Below are positions 9,139 through 19,280 of a stretch of 64,000 nt of DNA, piece after piece (the stretch's first letter is position 1; each line of letters begins with the position of its first letter). The notes under the pieces were generated by a model that was not told where the DNA came from, searched no databases, and worked only from the letters and a program-made list of their open reading frames with translations. The stretch comes from Gandjariella thermophila. GTDB lineage: Bacteria > Actinomycetota > Actinomycetes > Mycobacteriales > Pseudonocardiaceae. Position numbers and translations under genes: made by a program. The stretch is from the NCBI RefSeq assembly GCF_005405885.1, contig NZ_BJFL01000005.1, forward strand, positions 62,001 to 126,000. Direction: 5' to 3'.

Positions 9139-10401
9139 TCAGTGGAACAGCGTGTCGCCCCAGAAGCCGCCGGGGCGGACGCCGGGCGGGCAGGCGTAGA
9201 TCGCCGAACCGGTGTGCTGGATGTACTCCATCATCGCGTCCTTCTCCGCGAGCGCCTGCTGCATGGGCACGAACTGGCTGCGCGGGTCGCGGTTGAACGC
9301 GATGAAGAACAGCCCGGCATCCAGGTGCCCGAGGCCGTCGGAGCCGTCGACGAAGTTGTAGCCACGGCGCAGGATCCGCACCCCGCCGAGCGACTCGGCG
9401 GAGGCCAGCCGGATGTGCGCGTCGTCGGCGATCAGCGGCTTGCCGCCCTCGCCGTGCACGTGCAGGTCGACCGGGTCGAACTCGCCGGCCTGGCCGTGCG
9501 CGGCACCGCTGCCCTTCTGCCGTCCGATGATCTCCTCCTGCTCGGACAGCCGGGTGCGGTCCCAGGTCTCGATGTGCATGCGGATCCGCCGGGCCACCAG
9601 GTAGCTGCCGCCGGTCATCCAGTCCGGGCCGTCGCCGGGCTGCACCCACACGTGCTGGCGCAGCGCGTCGGTGTCCTCGGCCTTGATGTTGTTGGTGCCG
9701 TCCTTGAAGCCGAACAGGTTGCGCGGCGTGCTCTGCGACCGCGAGGTGGTGGAGGTACGGCCGAAGCCGAGTTGGGACCAGCGCACGGTGACCGCGCCGA
9801 ACCCGATCCGGGCCAGGTTGCGGATCGCGTGCACGGCGACCTGCGGGTCGTTCGCGCACGCCTGCACGCACAGGTCGCCGCCGCAGCGGGCCGGGTCGAG
9901 CGCGTCCTTGGCGAAGGCGGGCAGGTCGATCAGGGCCGGCGGGCGCCGGTCGGCCAGCCCGAACCGCTGGTCGAACAGGCTGGGGCCGAAGCCGACGGTG
10001 AGGGTGAGCGAGGACGCGGGCAGCCCCAACGCCTCGCCGGTGTCCTCCGGCGGCGCCTCGGCGGGCCCGCCGACCGCGCCGTGCTCGGTGGCCTCCTGCC
10101 CGGCGGCCATCCGCTCCGCCGCCCTCGTCCACTCCCGCAGCAGGTCCACCAGGTCGTTGCGGCTGGTGGTGGTGACGTCGAAGGAGACGAAGTGCAGCCG
10201 GTCCTGCGCCGGGGTGACGATCCCGGCCTGGTTGGCGCCGTGGAACGGCACGGCGTTGGCCGCGGTGTCCGTTGTGGACGCCGCGGGGACCACCCGGTCG
10301 GCGGCCATCCCGCCGGCCACGCCGGCCCCGGCCAGCGCCGCACCGGCGCCGGCCAGCCCGAACAACCGTCGCCGGGAAACCCGGGTACCCGCCTCACTCA
10401 C
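9139..10401 (-). CDS. efeB: EfeB, Tat-exported DyP-type heme peroxidase (iron uptake)
   Basis: 420 residues with a Tat signal (SRRRLFGLAG, 9–18) and an Ala/Gly-rich core. It is a dye-decolorizing peroxidase of the EfeB subgroup: the GFKDG motif (231–235) supplies the distal Asp, and DAHIR near residue 317 carries the likely proximal heme His. EfeB works in the periplasm or wall space with EfeO and EfeU in iron uptake. The GTG start overlaps the efeO stop by four bases, indicating translational coupling. Third gene of efeUOB, under the iron box at 12533. Confidence 0.93.
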   Translation of the reverse strand: MSEAGTRVSRRRLFGLAGAGAALAGAGVAGGMAADRVVPAASTTDTAANAVPFHGANQAGIVTPAQDRLHFVSFDVTTTSRNDLVDLLREWTRAAERMAAGQEATEHGAVGGPAEAPPEDTGEALGLPASSLTLTVGFGPSLFDQRFGLADRRPPALIDLPAFAKDALDPARCGGDLCVQACANDPQVAVHAIRNLARIGFGAVTVRWSQLGFGRTSTTSRSQSTPRNLFGFKDGTNNIKAEDTDALRQHVWVQPGDGPDWMTGGSYLVARRIRMHIETWDRTRLSEQEEIIGRQKGSGAAHGQAGEFDPVDLHVHGEGGKPLIADDAHIRLASAESLGGVRILRRGYNFVDGSDGLGHLDAGLFFIAFNRDPRSQFVPMQQALAEKDAMMEYIQHTGSAIYACPPGVRPGGFWGDTLFH

Positions 10402-11546
10402 GGTTGCGCCACCACCCCGGAGACCTTGCTCAGCGGCTCACTCAGCGCGTCCACCGCGGAGGACAGTTGCTTCACCTGGTCCTGGGACAGCTCGGTGTAG
10501 CCGCGGTAGCCGTCGCCCACCTTGTACTGGTCCAGCAGCTTGTCCACGGCGGCGAACCGCTCGTCCACGGTGGACAGCAGCGCGGCGTCCCTTTCCCGCA
10601 CCACGGCCCGCAGCGGGTCGAGCGCCGCCTTCGAACCGTCCACATTGGCCCGGAAGTCCCAGAGGTCGGTGTGCGAGAACGTCTCCTCCTCGCCGGTGAC
10701 CTTCTTGGTGGCGACCTCGTCCAGCAGTTCCTTGGCCCCGTTGGGCAGGTCGACCGGGGTGAGGTCGAAGGTCTTCACCTGCCTGTCCAGCTCCTGCACG
10801 TCGGCGAGCAGCTTGTCCGCCACCGCGCCGCTGTCCGGCCGCAGGCCGGTGGTCCACAGGTCCTTCTCCAGCCGGTGGAACCCGCTGAACTGCTCGCCCT
10901 GCTTGACGTCGCTCTCCCTGGCGTCGATCGCGCCGTCGAGGTCCTCGAACTTCTCCGCCACCGGCTCGATCCGCTCGTACGGCTGCCGAGCCGGGGCGTA
11001 GAGCACCTTGGCCTGCTCGGCGTTGCCGGCCTTGACCGCGGCGACGAACCCGGAGGTCTGCTGCACCAGGGCGCCGGTCTGGGCGACCAGGTACTGCCGG
11101 TAGCTCTGCACGGCCTGGTCCAGCCGCTGGTTCGACTGGTTGGCCCCGCCGGCGCCGCCGGTGACGGTGAAGTCACCGCGGATGCCGTCGCCGGTCATGC
11201 CGGGCTTGCAGGCGGTGGTGTACTTCCCGGCCGCGGGGACCTGCACGGTGAGCTTGCGGGACAGCCCCGGGCCGATGTTCTCCACCTCGCCGATCACCTT
11301 GTCGGCCTGGCCGTACAGGTAGAACTCGGTGACCTTGGTGCCCTTGTTGGTGACGTCGAAGGTGACGTTGCCGGCCGGCGCGCTGGTGGCGGACAGCTTG
11401 CACGCGTCGTCACTGGCCTCCACCGTGATGGCGCCCGCCCCCGCGGTGGACGCCTCCTTGCCCCCGCATGCGGACAGGCCGGCCAGCGAGCCGACTCCGA
11501 TGGCGGCGACGACGGCGGCGCGCAGCGCGCTGGATGGTGCGGACAT
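10398..11546 (-). CDS. efeO: EfeO/EfeM iron-uptake lipoprotein
   Basis: 382 residues. The signal peptide ends in lipobox LSAC with Cys27, so it should be membrane-anchored. An N-terminal cupredoxin-like domain (about 35–130) is followed by an imelysin/M75 domain (about 150–382) with the HxxE metal motif in FHRLE (about 222). EfeO binds extracytoplasmic iron and passes it to the permease EfeU. It lies between efeU (75 bases downstream of its stop) and efeB (overlap). The order U–O–B on one strand is the classical operon. Confidence 0.93.
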   Translation of the reverse strand: MSAPSSALRAAVVAAIGVGSLAGLSACGGKEASTAGAGAITVEASDDACKLSATSAPAGNVTFDVTNKGTKVTEFYLYGQADKVIGEVENIGPGLSRKLTVQVPAAGKYTTACKPGMTGDGIRGDFTVTGGAGGANQSNQRLDQAVQSYRQYLVAQTGALVQQTSGFVAAVKAGNAEQAKVLYAPARQPYERIEPVAEKFEDLDGAIDARESDVKQGEQFSGFHRLEKDLWTTGLRPDSGAVADKLLADVQELDRQVKTFDLTPVDLPNGAKELLDEVATKKVTGEEETFSHTDLWDFRANVDGSKAALDPLRAVVRERDAALLSTVDERFAAVDKLLDQYKVGDGYRGYTELSQDQVKQLSSAVDALSEPLSKVSGVVAQP

Positions 11547-11621
11547 GGGCGGCTCCGGATCGTGTCGGTCGGGCCCGCCGCGGCGGGCGCCGGTCGGGCG
11601 GGACGGTTGGGGCGGATGCGG

Positions 11622-12464
11622 TCAGGCGGAGGTGGTGCTCGGCTGGGCGGCGGCCGCCGGTTTGCGCTGCGGCGCGAGGAACAGCGGCAGCACGATCGCC
11701 ACGTAGCCGGCCCAGGCGACCGCCTGGATCACCGTGGTCTGCGCCGAGTAGTTGAAGATCCCCTTGAGCAGCGTGCCGTACCAGGAGTCCTCCGGCAGCA
11801 CGCCGGAGACGTCGAAGGCGAGGGTGTGCAGGCCGGGCAGTACGCCGGCCTCCTGCAGGTCGTGGAAGCCGTAGCCGAGGACCCCGGCGGCCACGAAGAC
11901 CAGCAGCGCCCCGGTGACGGTGAAGAACCTGGTCAGGTTGACCCTGACCGCGCCGCGGTACAGCAGCCAGGCGAGCACGACCGCGATCGCGATGCCGACC
12001 AGGAAGCCGGCCAGCGGCGCCGTGGTGCCGCCGCCGGCGGACTGCACGCTGGAGAAGAAGAACACCGCGGTCTCCAGCCCCTCCCGGCCGACCGCGAGGA
12101 ACGCCATCAGCACCACGGCCACGGGGCCGATGTTCAGCGCCTCGGACAGCTTGCCGCGTAGCTCCGTGGCGATGGTGCGGGCGGTCCGGCGCATCCAGAA
12201 GATCATCCCGGTGACGAAGACCACGGCGACGATCGACGCGCTGCCCCCGAAGCCCTCCTGGGCGCGGAAGCTCAGGTTGGCTGCGGTGAAGGTGAGCACC
12301 GCGCCGACGCCCACCGAGAGCAGGACCGCCGCGGTGACGCCGGCCCAGACCAGCGGCAGCGCGGCCCGTCGCTCGGTGCGCACCAGGAAGGCGACCAGGA
12401 TGCTGACCACGAGTGCGGCCTCCAGGCCCTCGCGGAGCCCGATCAGCAGGTTGCTGAGCAGCAT
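11622..12464 (-). CDS. efeU: EfeU, FTR1-family iron permease
   Basis: 280 residues with about seven membrane helices. Both REGLE iron-binding motifs are intact (11–15 and 127–131), as in FTR1/EfeU permeases. The start is ATG 12464 behind an excellent AGGAGGAAGAG RBS, so 40 upstream in-frame residues are excluded. First gene of efeUOB. The iron box at 12533–12551 lies about 70 bases upstream, so iron repression by an IdeR/DtxR regulator is expected. Confidence 0.94.
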   Translation of the reverse strand: MLLSNLLIGLREGLEAALVVSILVAFLVRTERRAALPLVWAGVTAAVLLSVGVGAVLTFTAANLSFRAQEGFGGSASIVAVVFVTGMIFWMRRTARTIATELRGKLSEALNIGPVAVVLMAFLAVGREGLETAVFFFSSVQSAGGGTTAPLAGFLVGIAIAVVLAWLLYRGAVRVNLTRFFTVTGALLVFVAAGVLGYGFHDLQEAGVLPGLHTLAFDVSGVLPEDSWYGTLLKGIFNYSAQTTVIQAVAWAGYVAIVLPLFLAPQRKPAAAAQPSTTSA

Positions 12465-12532
12465 CTCTTCCTCCTGTCCCGAGCATCGCGGTGTGCGCCG
12501 CGGCCGTGGTTCGGCAAGCTGCCGGTGCGAAT

Positions 12533-12551
12533 TTAGGTAAGCCTCACCTGA
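12533..12551. promoter_or_regulatory. IdeR/DtxR-type iron box upstream of efeUOB
   Basis: TTAGGTAAGCCTCACCTGA matches 16 of 19 positions of the IdeR/DtxR consensus TTAGGTTAGSCTAACCTAA. It lies between efeU (minus) and the lpqU-like gene (plus), about 69 bases from the efeU start. Its position and the operon's function both fit iron-dependent repression. Confidence 0.8.
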
Positions 12552-12650
12552 TTGTCCAGACGTCCGGCCGGGGGCATGGGTCACATCGGGCCGGCCGGCA
12601 CGCGGTCAGGACGGGGTCCCTCGGCGCGGGGAAGCACGTAGCCTGGTCGG

Positions 12651-13559
12651 GTGGCGACGTCCTCCCCATCGCCGGCACGAAGCCGGGAGAACGCGGTCGC
12701 GGTCGACACGGTCGAGCGGCCGCCTGCCCGCTCCCGGCGCCGGGTCGGTCGCGTGCTCGGCCGGTTAGCGCTGGCCGTCCTGGTGCTGGCGCTGGGCGGC
12801 GGCGCGGCCTGGGCGGTGAGCGTCGCCACCCGGCCGAACCCACCGGTGAACGTCGCCCCGCAGTTCGTGATCGAGCAGGAATACGTCGACCCCGGGTCGA
12901 AGGTGCCCGGCAGCGCCGGCGCGGTGCCGCAGCCAACGCCCAACCCGGCGCCGCGGAACGCGCCGCAGCAGCCCATCGCGACCAACGAGACGGTGACCGC
13001 GTGGGTGAACCGGATCTCCGGCAGCACCGACATTCCGCCGAGGGTGCTGCGCGCCTACGCCAACGCCGACCTGATGATCCGCGCCACCGACCCGGCCTGC
13101 CGGCTGTCCTGGACGCTGCTCGCCGGGATCGGGCACGTCGAGTCGCATCACGGCCGGTACGGCGGGGCCGGCATCGACGCGGGCGGCAGGGAGACCATCC
13201 CGGTGGTCGGCGTCCCGCTCGACGGCTCCACCGGCTTCCAGCGGATTCCGGACACCGACCACGGCGCGCTGGACGGCGACCCGGTGTGGGACCACGCGGT
13301 CGGCCCCATGCAGTTCCTGCCCAGCACCTGGCGCCGGTGGGGGGTGCGGGCCAGCCGCGACGGCAACCCGCCGGACCCGCAGAACATCGACGACGCCGCC
13401 GTCACCGCGGGACGCTACCTCTGCTCCGGCGGCCGCGACCTGGGCACCCCCAAGGGCTGGTGGGACGCGGTGCTCAGCTACAACAACTCGGTCGACTACG
13501 GTCAGCGGGTGTTCAGCGCCGCGGACGCCTACGCGCGGGCCAGCCTCGCCGCCCGCTGA
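12651..13559 (+). CDS. lpqU: LpqU-like lytic transglycosylase
   Basis: 302 residues: a basic N-terminus, one membrane anchor or signal helix (about 38–57), a Pro-rich spacer and an SLT/MltB-like domain. The catalytic Glu is in GHVESHHG (Glu164), followed by the conserved DTDHG, DHAVGPMQF and AAGRYLC segments. It cleaves peptidoglycan glycan strands. In M. tuberculosis lpqU also precedes eno. GTG 12651 has TAGCCT six bases upstream and no RBS, so it is likely leaderless. Residue 39 is encoded by TTA (12765–12767), one of two TTA codons in intact genes here. Confidence 0.88.
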   Translation: MATSSPSPARSRENAVAVDTVERPPARSRRRVGRVLGRLALAVLVLALGGGAAWAVSVATRPNPPVNVAPQFVIEQEYVDPGSKVPGSAGAVPQPTPNPAPRNAPQQPIATNETVTAWVNRISGSTDIPPRVLRAYANADLMIRATDPACRLSWTLLAGIGHVESHHGRYGGAGIDAGGRETIPVVGVPLDGSTGFQRIPDTDHGALDGDPVWDHAVGPMQFLPSTWRRWGVRASRDGNPPDPQNIDDAAVTAGRYLCSGGRDLGTPKGWWDAVLSYNNSVDYGQRVFSAADAYARASLAAR

Positions 13560-13563
13560 GCCG

Positions 13564-15506
<1,943 letters not shown>

Positions 15507-15584
15507 GTGACCGGGCCGAGCCGCGGTAGCCGGATCGCGGTGGCGCGCGGTGTCGCGGCCGCGGAAGGGAAGGCATAGCCAGGG

Positions 15585-16226
15585 ATGCCTCCGCGCGAGC
15601 AGGACCGGAGCCGGCGGCGCCGGCGCGCCGACGGTGCGCCCGCCCGCCGGCCCGAGCGTGCCCGCCGACGCACTCCTTCCCGCGGAGGCGGCAGTCAAGA
15701 CCGCCGGACCTACCGCGCGGAGGGCGGCGGCTGGCGCGGCCGGCTGCGGCGCGGGAGCGCGGGCGCGGCCAGGGCGGCACGCGCGGCCGGCGGGGCGGTC
15801 CGTGGCGGGCTGGCCAGGCGGGCCCGCTCCGGCCCCAGCACCGGCGGCGCGTTCCGGATGTCCACCACCCGGCGGGCCGCCATGCTCGCCATGGTGATCT
15901 GCGCGCTGGCGCTCAGCCTCGCCGTGCCGCTGCGCACCTACCTGGCCCAGCGCGCGGAGATGCGGGACGAGATGGCCCGCCAGGAGCAGCTGCGCGCCCA
16001 GGTGGCGCAGTTGGAGGACCGCAAGGCCCAGCTCTCCGATCCGACGCAGGTGGAGGCGGAGGTGCGCCGCCGGCTGGGGTACGTCCGCCCGGGGGAGACG
16101 CCGTACGTGGTGCAGTTGCCGGACGGCGGCCGCCCGGCCGCGGCCGCGCCGCCCACCGCGCCGGCGGAGCAGCGCCCGACCTGGTACGGGCAACTGTGGC
16201 GGTCGATCAACGGGAGCGGTTCGTGA
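15585..16226 (+). CDS. ftsB: FtsB/DivIC-like septum formation initiator
   Basis: 213 residues: an Arg-rich disordered cytoplasmic N-terminus (1–90), one membrane helix (about 97–118), and an extracytoplasmic coiled coil (RDEMARQEQLRAQVAQLEDR) ending in the conserved RRRLGYVRPGE motif. It is a divisome bitopic protein of the FtsQLB type, matching Rv1024. The stop overlaps the DUF501 GTG start by four bases, so the two are translationally coupled. Confidence 0.88.
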   Translation: MPPREQDRSRRRRRADGAPARRPERARRRTPSRGGGSQDRRTYRAEGGGWRGRLRRGSAGAARAARAAGGAVRGGLARRARSGPSTGGAFRMSTTRRAAMLAMVICALALSLAVPLRTYLAQRAEMRDEMARQEQLRAQVAQLEDRKAQLSDPTQVEAEVRRRLGYVRPGETPYVVQLPDGGRPAAAAPPTAPAEQRPTWYGQLWRSINGSGS

Positions 16227-16714
16227 ACCGAACCTTCGAGCCGGTCACCGAGCGGGACCGGGACGAGGTGGCGCGGCAACTCGGCCGCCGCCCCCGGGCC
16301 ATCCGGGCGATCGCGGCCCGCTGCCCGAGCGGGCATCCCGCGGTGATCCAGACCAATCCGCGGCTGGAGGACGGCACCCCGTTCCCGACCCTGTACTACC
16401 TGACCTGCCCACGGCTGTGCGCCCTGGTCAGCAGGCTGGAGGCGGGCGGGGCGATGCGGGAGATGACCGAGCGGCTGGCCACCGACCCGGCGCTCGCCGA
16501 CGCCTACCTCGCCGCGCACCGCCGCTACCTGGCCGAGCGGGACGCGATCGAGCCGCTGGGCACCGAGGTCAGCGCGGGCGGCATGCCGAACCGGGTGAAA
16601 TGCCTGCACGTCCACGTCGCCCACACGCTGGCCAGCGGGCCCGGGGTGAACCCGTTCGGCGACGAGACCCTGGCGCGGATCGCCGACTCCTGGCCGGCCG
16701 GCGACTGCGCCTGA
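16223..16714 (+). CDS. DUF501 family protein
   Basis: 163 residues. Conserved family immediately downstream of ftsB in actinobacteria (Rv1025). Typical features are RCPSGHPAVIQTNPRLEDGTPFPTLYYLTCPRL near residue 32, split by His/Cys positions, and NRVKCLHVHVAH near the C-terminus. The Cys/His content suggests metal binding but no function is known. GTG 16223 overlaps the ftsB stop (GTGA) and follows GGGAGCGG; an in-frame ATG at 16196 lies inside ftsB and is rejected. Confidence 0.85.
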   Translation: MNRTFEPVTERDRDEVARQLGRRPRAIRAIAARCPSGHPAVIQTNPRLEDGTPFPTLYYLTCPRLCALVSRLEAGGAMREMTERLATDPALADAYLAAHRRYLAERDAIEPLGTEVSAGGMPNRVKCLHVHVAHTLASGPGVNPFGDETLARIADSWPAGDCA

Positions 16715-16910
16715 GCACGCCGGCGGCCCGGTTCGAAAGGCGGTCGGTTCCCGCCGAATGTCGGGTGCACAACCGCCTGTCTGGGGGAGCAACCCTTGCG
16801 GGCACCGTGCTTGACTCTCCCGCGGAGTTATCGAGATCGGCAGGGACGCGGCACCGCGGTCGCCGCGCCGGGCGCGAGCCCACAGCACAACACAGAGGGA
16901 TGGAGCGGTA

Positions 16911-18251
16911 GTGCGTCAGCACGGCGGGTCGAATCCACGGCACGGCACCAGCGACTCGCCAGGACGGCGAACATCCCGGAGACGCTCCCGGAGAAGGCAG
17001 GGCCTCGCCGCCGCGGCGATGATCGCCACGTTCGTCCCGATGGCCGCCGTCGGCGGCAGCGCCGTGCACCTGGCCCGCGCTGTGGCGCCCCAGCCCGCAC
17101 CGCGGGAGGCGTCCCCCGGCGACCTGGGGGCGAACGGCGCGCTGCCGCGGAACGGCACGCTCGGCCCGGACGTGCTCGGCGCCGCCAACGATCCCGCCAG
17201 GCTGGCCGAGCAGGTCGGCCCGCTGGCCGACCTGCCGAGGGGACCGCTGGGCATCCCCGGCGTCGTGCTGGACGCCTACCTGCGCGCGAAGCAGCGGCTC
17301 GCCGGGCTGGTCCCGCACTGCCACCTGGACTGGCCGCTGCTCGCCGGGATCGGCAAGGTCGAGTCCAACCAGGCGCGCAACGGGATGGTGGACGCGCGCG
17401 GCACCACGCTGAGCCCCATTCTCGGGCCGGTGCTGGACGGTGGCCCCGGCAACGCCGCGGTTCCGGACACCGATCACGGCCGCTACGACGGCGACCCCGC
17501 CTGGGACCGCGCGGTCGGCCCGATGCAGTTCATCCCGTCCACTTGGGCCGGGTACGCCTCGGACGGCAACGGTGACGGGATCGCCGACCCGAACAACGTC
17601 TACGACGCCGCGCTCGCCGCCGGCAGGTACCTGTGCGCCGGCGGGGGCGACCTGTCCCAGCCGGCGGACCGTGCCCAGGCGGTGTTCCGCTACAACCACT
17701 CCGACGACTACGTTCGCCTGGTGCTGCTCTGGGCGGACGCCTACGTCGCGGGAATCACGCCGCTGCCCAGCCAGCCGGTGCTGCCGGTCAGCTACCCGCA
17801 ACCGATCACCGGTCCCGGTCCGGTGCCGCCGGCCGCGCCCGGTGCCGCCCCGCCGTCCGCGCCCCCGCCCGGCGCGCCCCCGGCACCCGGTGGCAACCCG
17901 CCGCCTCCGGCACCCGGCCCGACGTCGGCCGGCGGCCCGCCGTCCGCGCAGCCGGCCGCAGGCTCGTCGTCCTCCGCGGCACCGTCCTCGGCTCCGCCGT
18001 CGCCGAGCGGCAGCACTACCCCGCCGCCGTCGTCGAGCACCCCGCCGCCCACCTGCCCGACGCCGACCACGAGCACGACGACGACCACAAGCACGACGAC
18101 CTCGCCGACACCGCCGCCGTCGAGCACCACGCCCCCGCCGCCGTCGAGCACCACGCCCCCGCCGCCGTCGTGCACGCCGCCGCCGTCCCCGTCCTCGTCG
18201 GACACCGCGCCACCGCCGCCGTCCGGATCTCCCGCGCCGCACACGCAGTAG
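16911..18251 (+). CDS. Secreted lytic transglycosylase with long Pro/Ser/Thr tail
   Basis: 446 residues. A basic N-terminus and a hydrophobic helix (about 32–52) form the export signal. The transglycosylase domain spans about 120–290, with catalytic Glu in GIGKVESNQA (about 150), then DTDHG, DRAVGPMQF and AAGRYLCAG, paralogous to the gene at 12651. From about residue 300 the protein is a low-complexity Pro/Ser/Thr wall-spanning tail with a short DNA-level repeat (18117–18170) and two isolated Cys. GTG 16911 was chosen for length and signal position; the RBS is weak. The 196-bp leader can fold a GGCGGT...ACCGCC hairpin but was not recognised as a riboswitch. Confidence 0.85.
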   Translation: MRQHGGSNPRHGTSDSPGRRTSRRRSRRRQGLAAAAMIATFVPMAAVGGSAVHLARAVAPQPAPREASPGDLGANGALPRNGTLGPDVLGAANDPARLAEQVGPLADLPRGPLGIPGVVLDAYLRAKQRLAGLVPHCHLDWPLLAGIGKVESNQARNGMVDARGTTLSPILGPVLDGGPGNAAVPDTDHGRYDGDPAWDRAVGPMQFIPSTWAGYASDGNGDGIADPNNVYDAALAAGRYLCAGGGDLSQPADRAQAVFRYNHSDDYVRLVLLWADAYVAGITPLPSQPVLPVSYPQPITGPGPVPPAAPGAAPPSAPPPGAPPAPGGNPPPPAPGPTSAGGPPSAQPAAGSSSSAAPSSAPPSPSGSTTPPPSSSTPPPTCPTPTTSTTTTTSTTTSPTPPPSSTTPPPPSSTTPPPPSCTPPPSPSSSDTAPPPPSGSPAPHTQ

Positions 18252-18320
18252 CGTGCGCGGGGAGCGGCCCGCTCGGCGTTACGGTTGGCGCGTCGCCGAA
18301 TCAGCCGAGGAGGACGTGCC

Positions 18321-19274
18321 ATGCCGCGGGTTGCCGCGATCGACTGCGGAACGAACTCGATCCGCCTGCTGGTCGCCGATGTGACGGTGCGCGAGGACGG
18401 CAGCCACTGGCTGCGGGACGTGCACCGGGAGATGCGGATCGTCCGCCTCGGGCAGGGGGTGGACGCGACCGGCGTGCTCGCCCCCGAGGCGCTGGAGCGG
18501 ACCAGGGCCGCGCTGGTCGACTACGCGCGGGTGCTGGCCCGCAAGGGCACCGAGCGGGCCCGCATGGTGGCCACCTCGGCGACCCGGGACGCCGCCAACC
18601 GGGACGAGTTCTTCGCGATGACCCGGGAGGTGCTCGGCGCCGAGGCCGAGGTGATCAGCGGCGACGAGGAGGCGCGGCTGTCGTTCAGCGGCGCGGTCGG
18701 CGACCTGGAGCCGGAGGGCGGCCCGTTCGTGGTGGCCGACGTCGGCGGCGGCTCCACCGAACTGGTGCTCGGCACCTGGGACGGGGCCAAGGCGCGGGTG
18801 GACGCGGCCCGCTCGGTGGACGTCGGGTGCGTGCGGATCACCGAGCGCAGCCTGCGCGACGACCCGCCGACCCGCGAGGAGATCGCCGAGGCGGAGCGGA
18901 TCACCACCGAGATCCTCGCCGGTGCGTTCGACGCGGTGCCGGTGGCCGGCGCGCGCACCTGGGTCGGCGTGGCCGGCACCGTGACCACGCTGTCCGCCGT
19001 GGCCCAGGAACTGCCGGAGTACGACCCGGCCGCCACCCACCTGTCCCGGCTGTCCCTGGACACCGTCCGGGAGACCACCGACCGGCTGCTGGCCATGTCG
19101 CACGACGAGCGCGCCGCGATCAGGGCGATCCACCCCGGCCGGGTGGACGTGATCGGCGGCGGCGCGCTCGTCGTCAAGGTGCTGGCCGAGCAACTCGCCG
19201 AGCGCGCCGGTATCACCGAACTCGTGGTCAGCGAGCACGACATCCTGGACGGCATCGCGCTCTCCGTCGCCTGA
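18321..19274 (+). CDS. ppx: Exopolyphosphatase / pppGpp phosphatase (Ppx/GppA family)
   Basis: 317 residues. Motifs of the ASKHA fold: AIDCGTNSIRLLVAD at 5–19, ATSATRDAANR (about 88) and VADVGGGSTEL (about 138). The family hydrolyses polyphosphate or the alarmone pppGpp. Position after DUF501 matches Rv1026. ATG 18321 follows GAGGAGGAC; upstream in-frame codons are not conserved. It converges with the S10 peptidase, with six bases between stops. Confidence 0.9.
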   Translation: MPRVAAIDCGTNSIRLLVADVTVREDGSHWLRDVHREMRIVRLGQGVDATGVLAPEALERTRAALVDYARVLARKGTERARMVATSATRDAANRDEFFAMTREVLGAEAEVISGDEEARLSFSGAVGDLEPEGGPFVVADVGGGSTELVLGTWDGAKARVDAARSVDVGCVRITERSLRDDPPTREEIAEAERITTEILAGAFDAVPVAGARTWVGVAGTVTTLSAVAQELPEYDPAATHLSRLSLDTVRETTDRLLAMSHDERAAIRAIHPGRVDVIGGGALVVKVLAEQLAERAGITELVVSEHDILDGIALSVA

Positions 19275-19280
19275 CGGCGG

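Noticed and set aside
16715-16910. Possible c-di-AMP (ydaO) riboswitch before the transglycosylase gene
   Set aside because: A GGCGGT/ACCGCC stem exists, but the conserved ydaO core sequences could not be found by eye.
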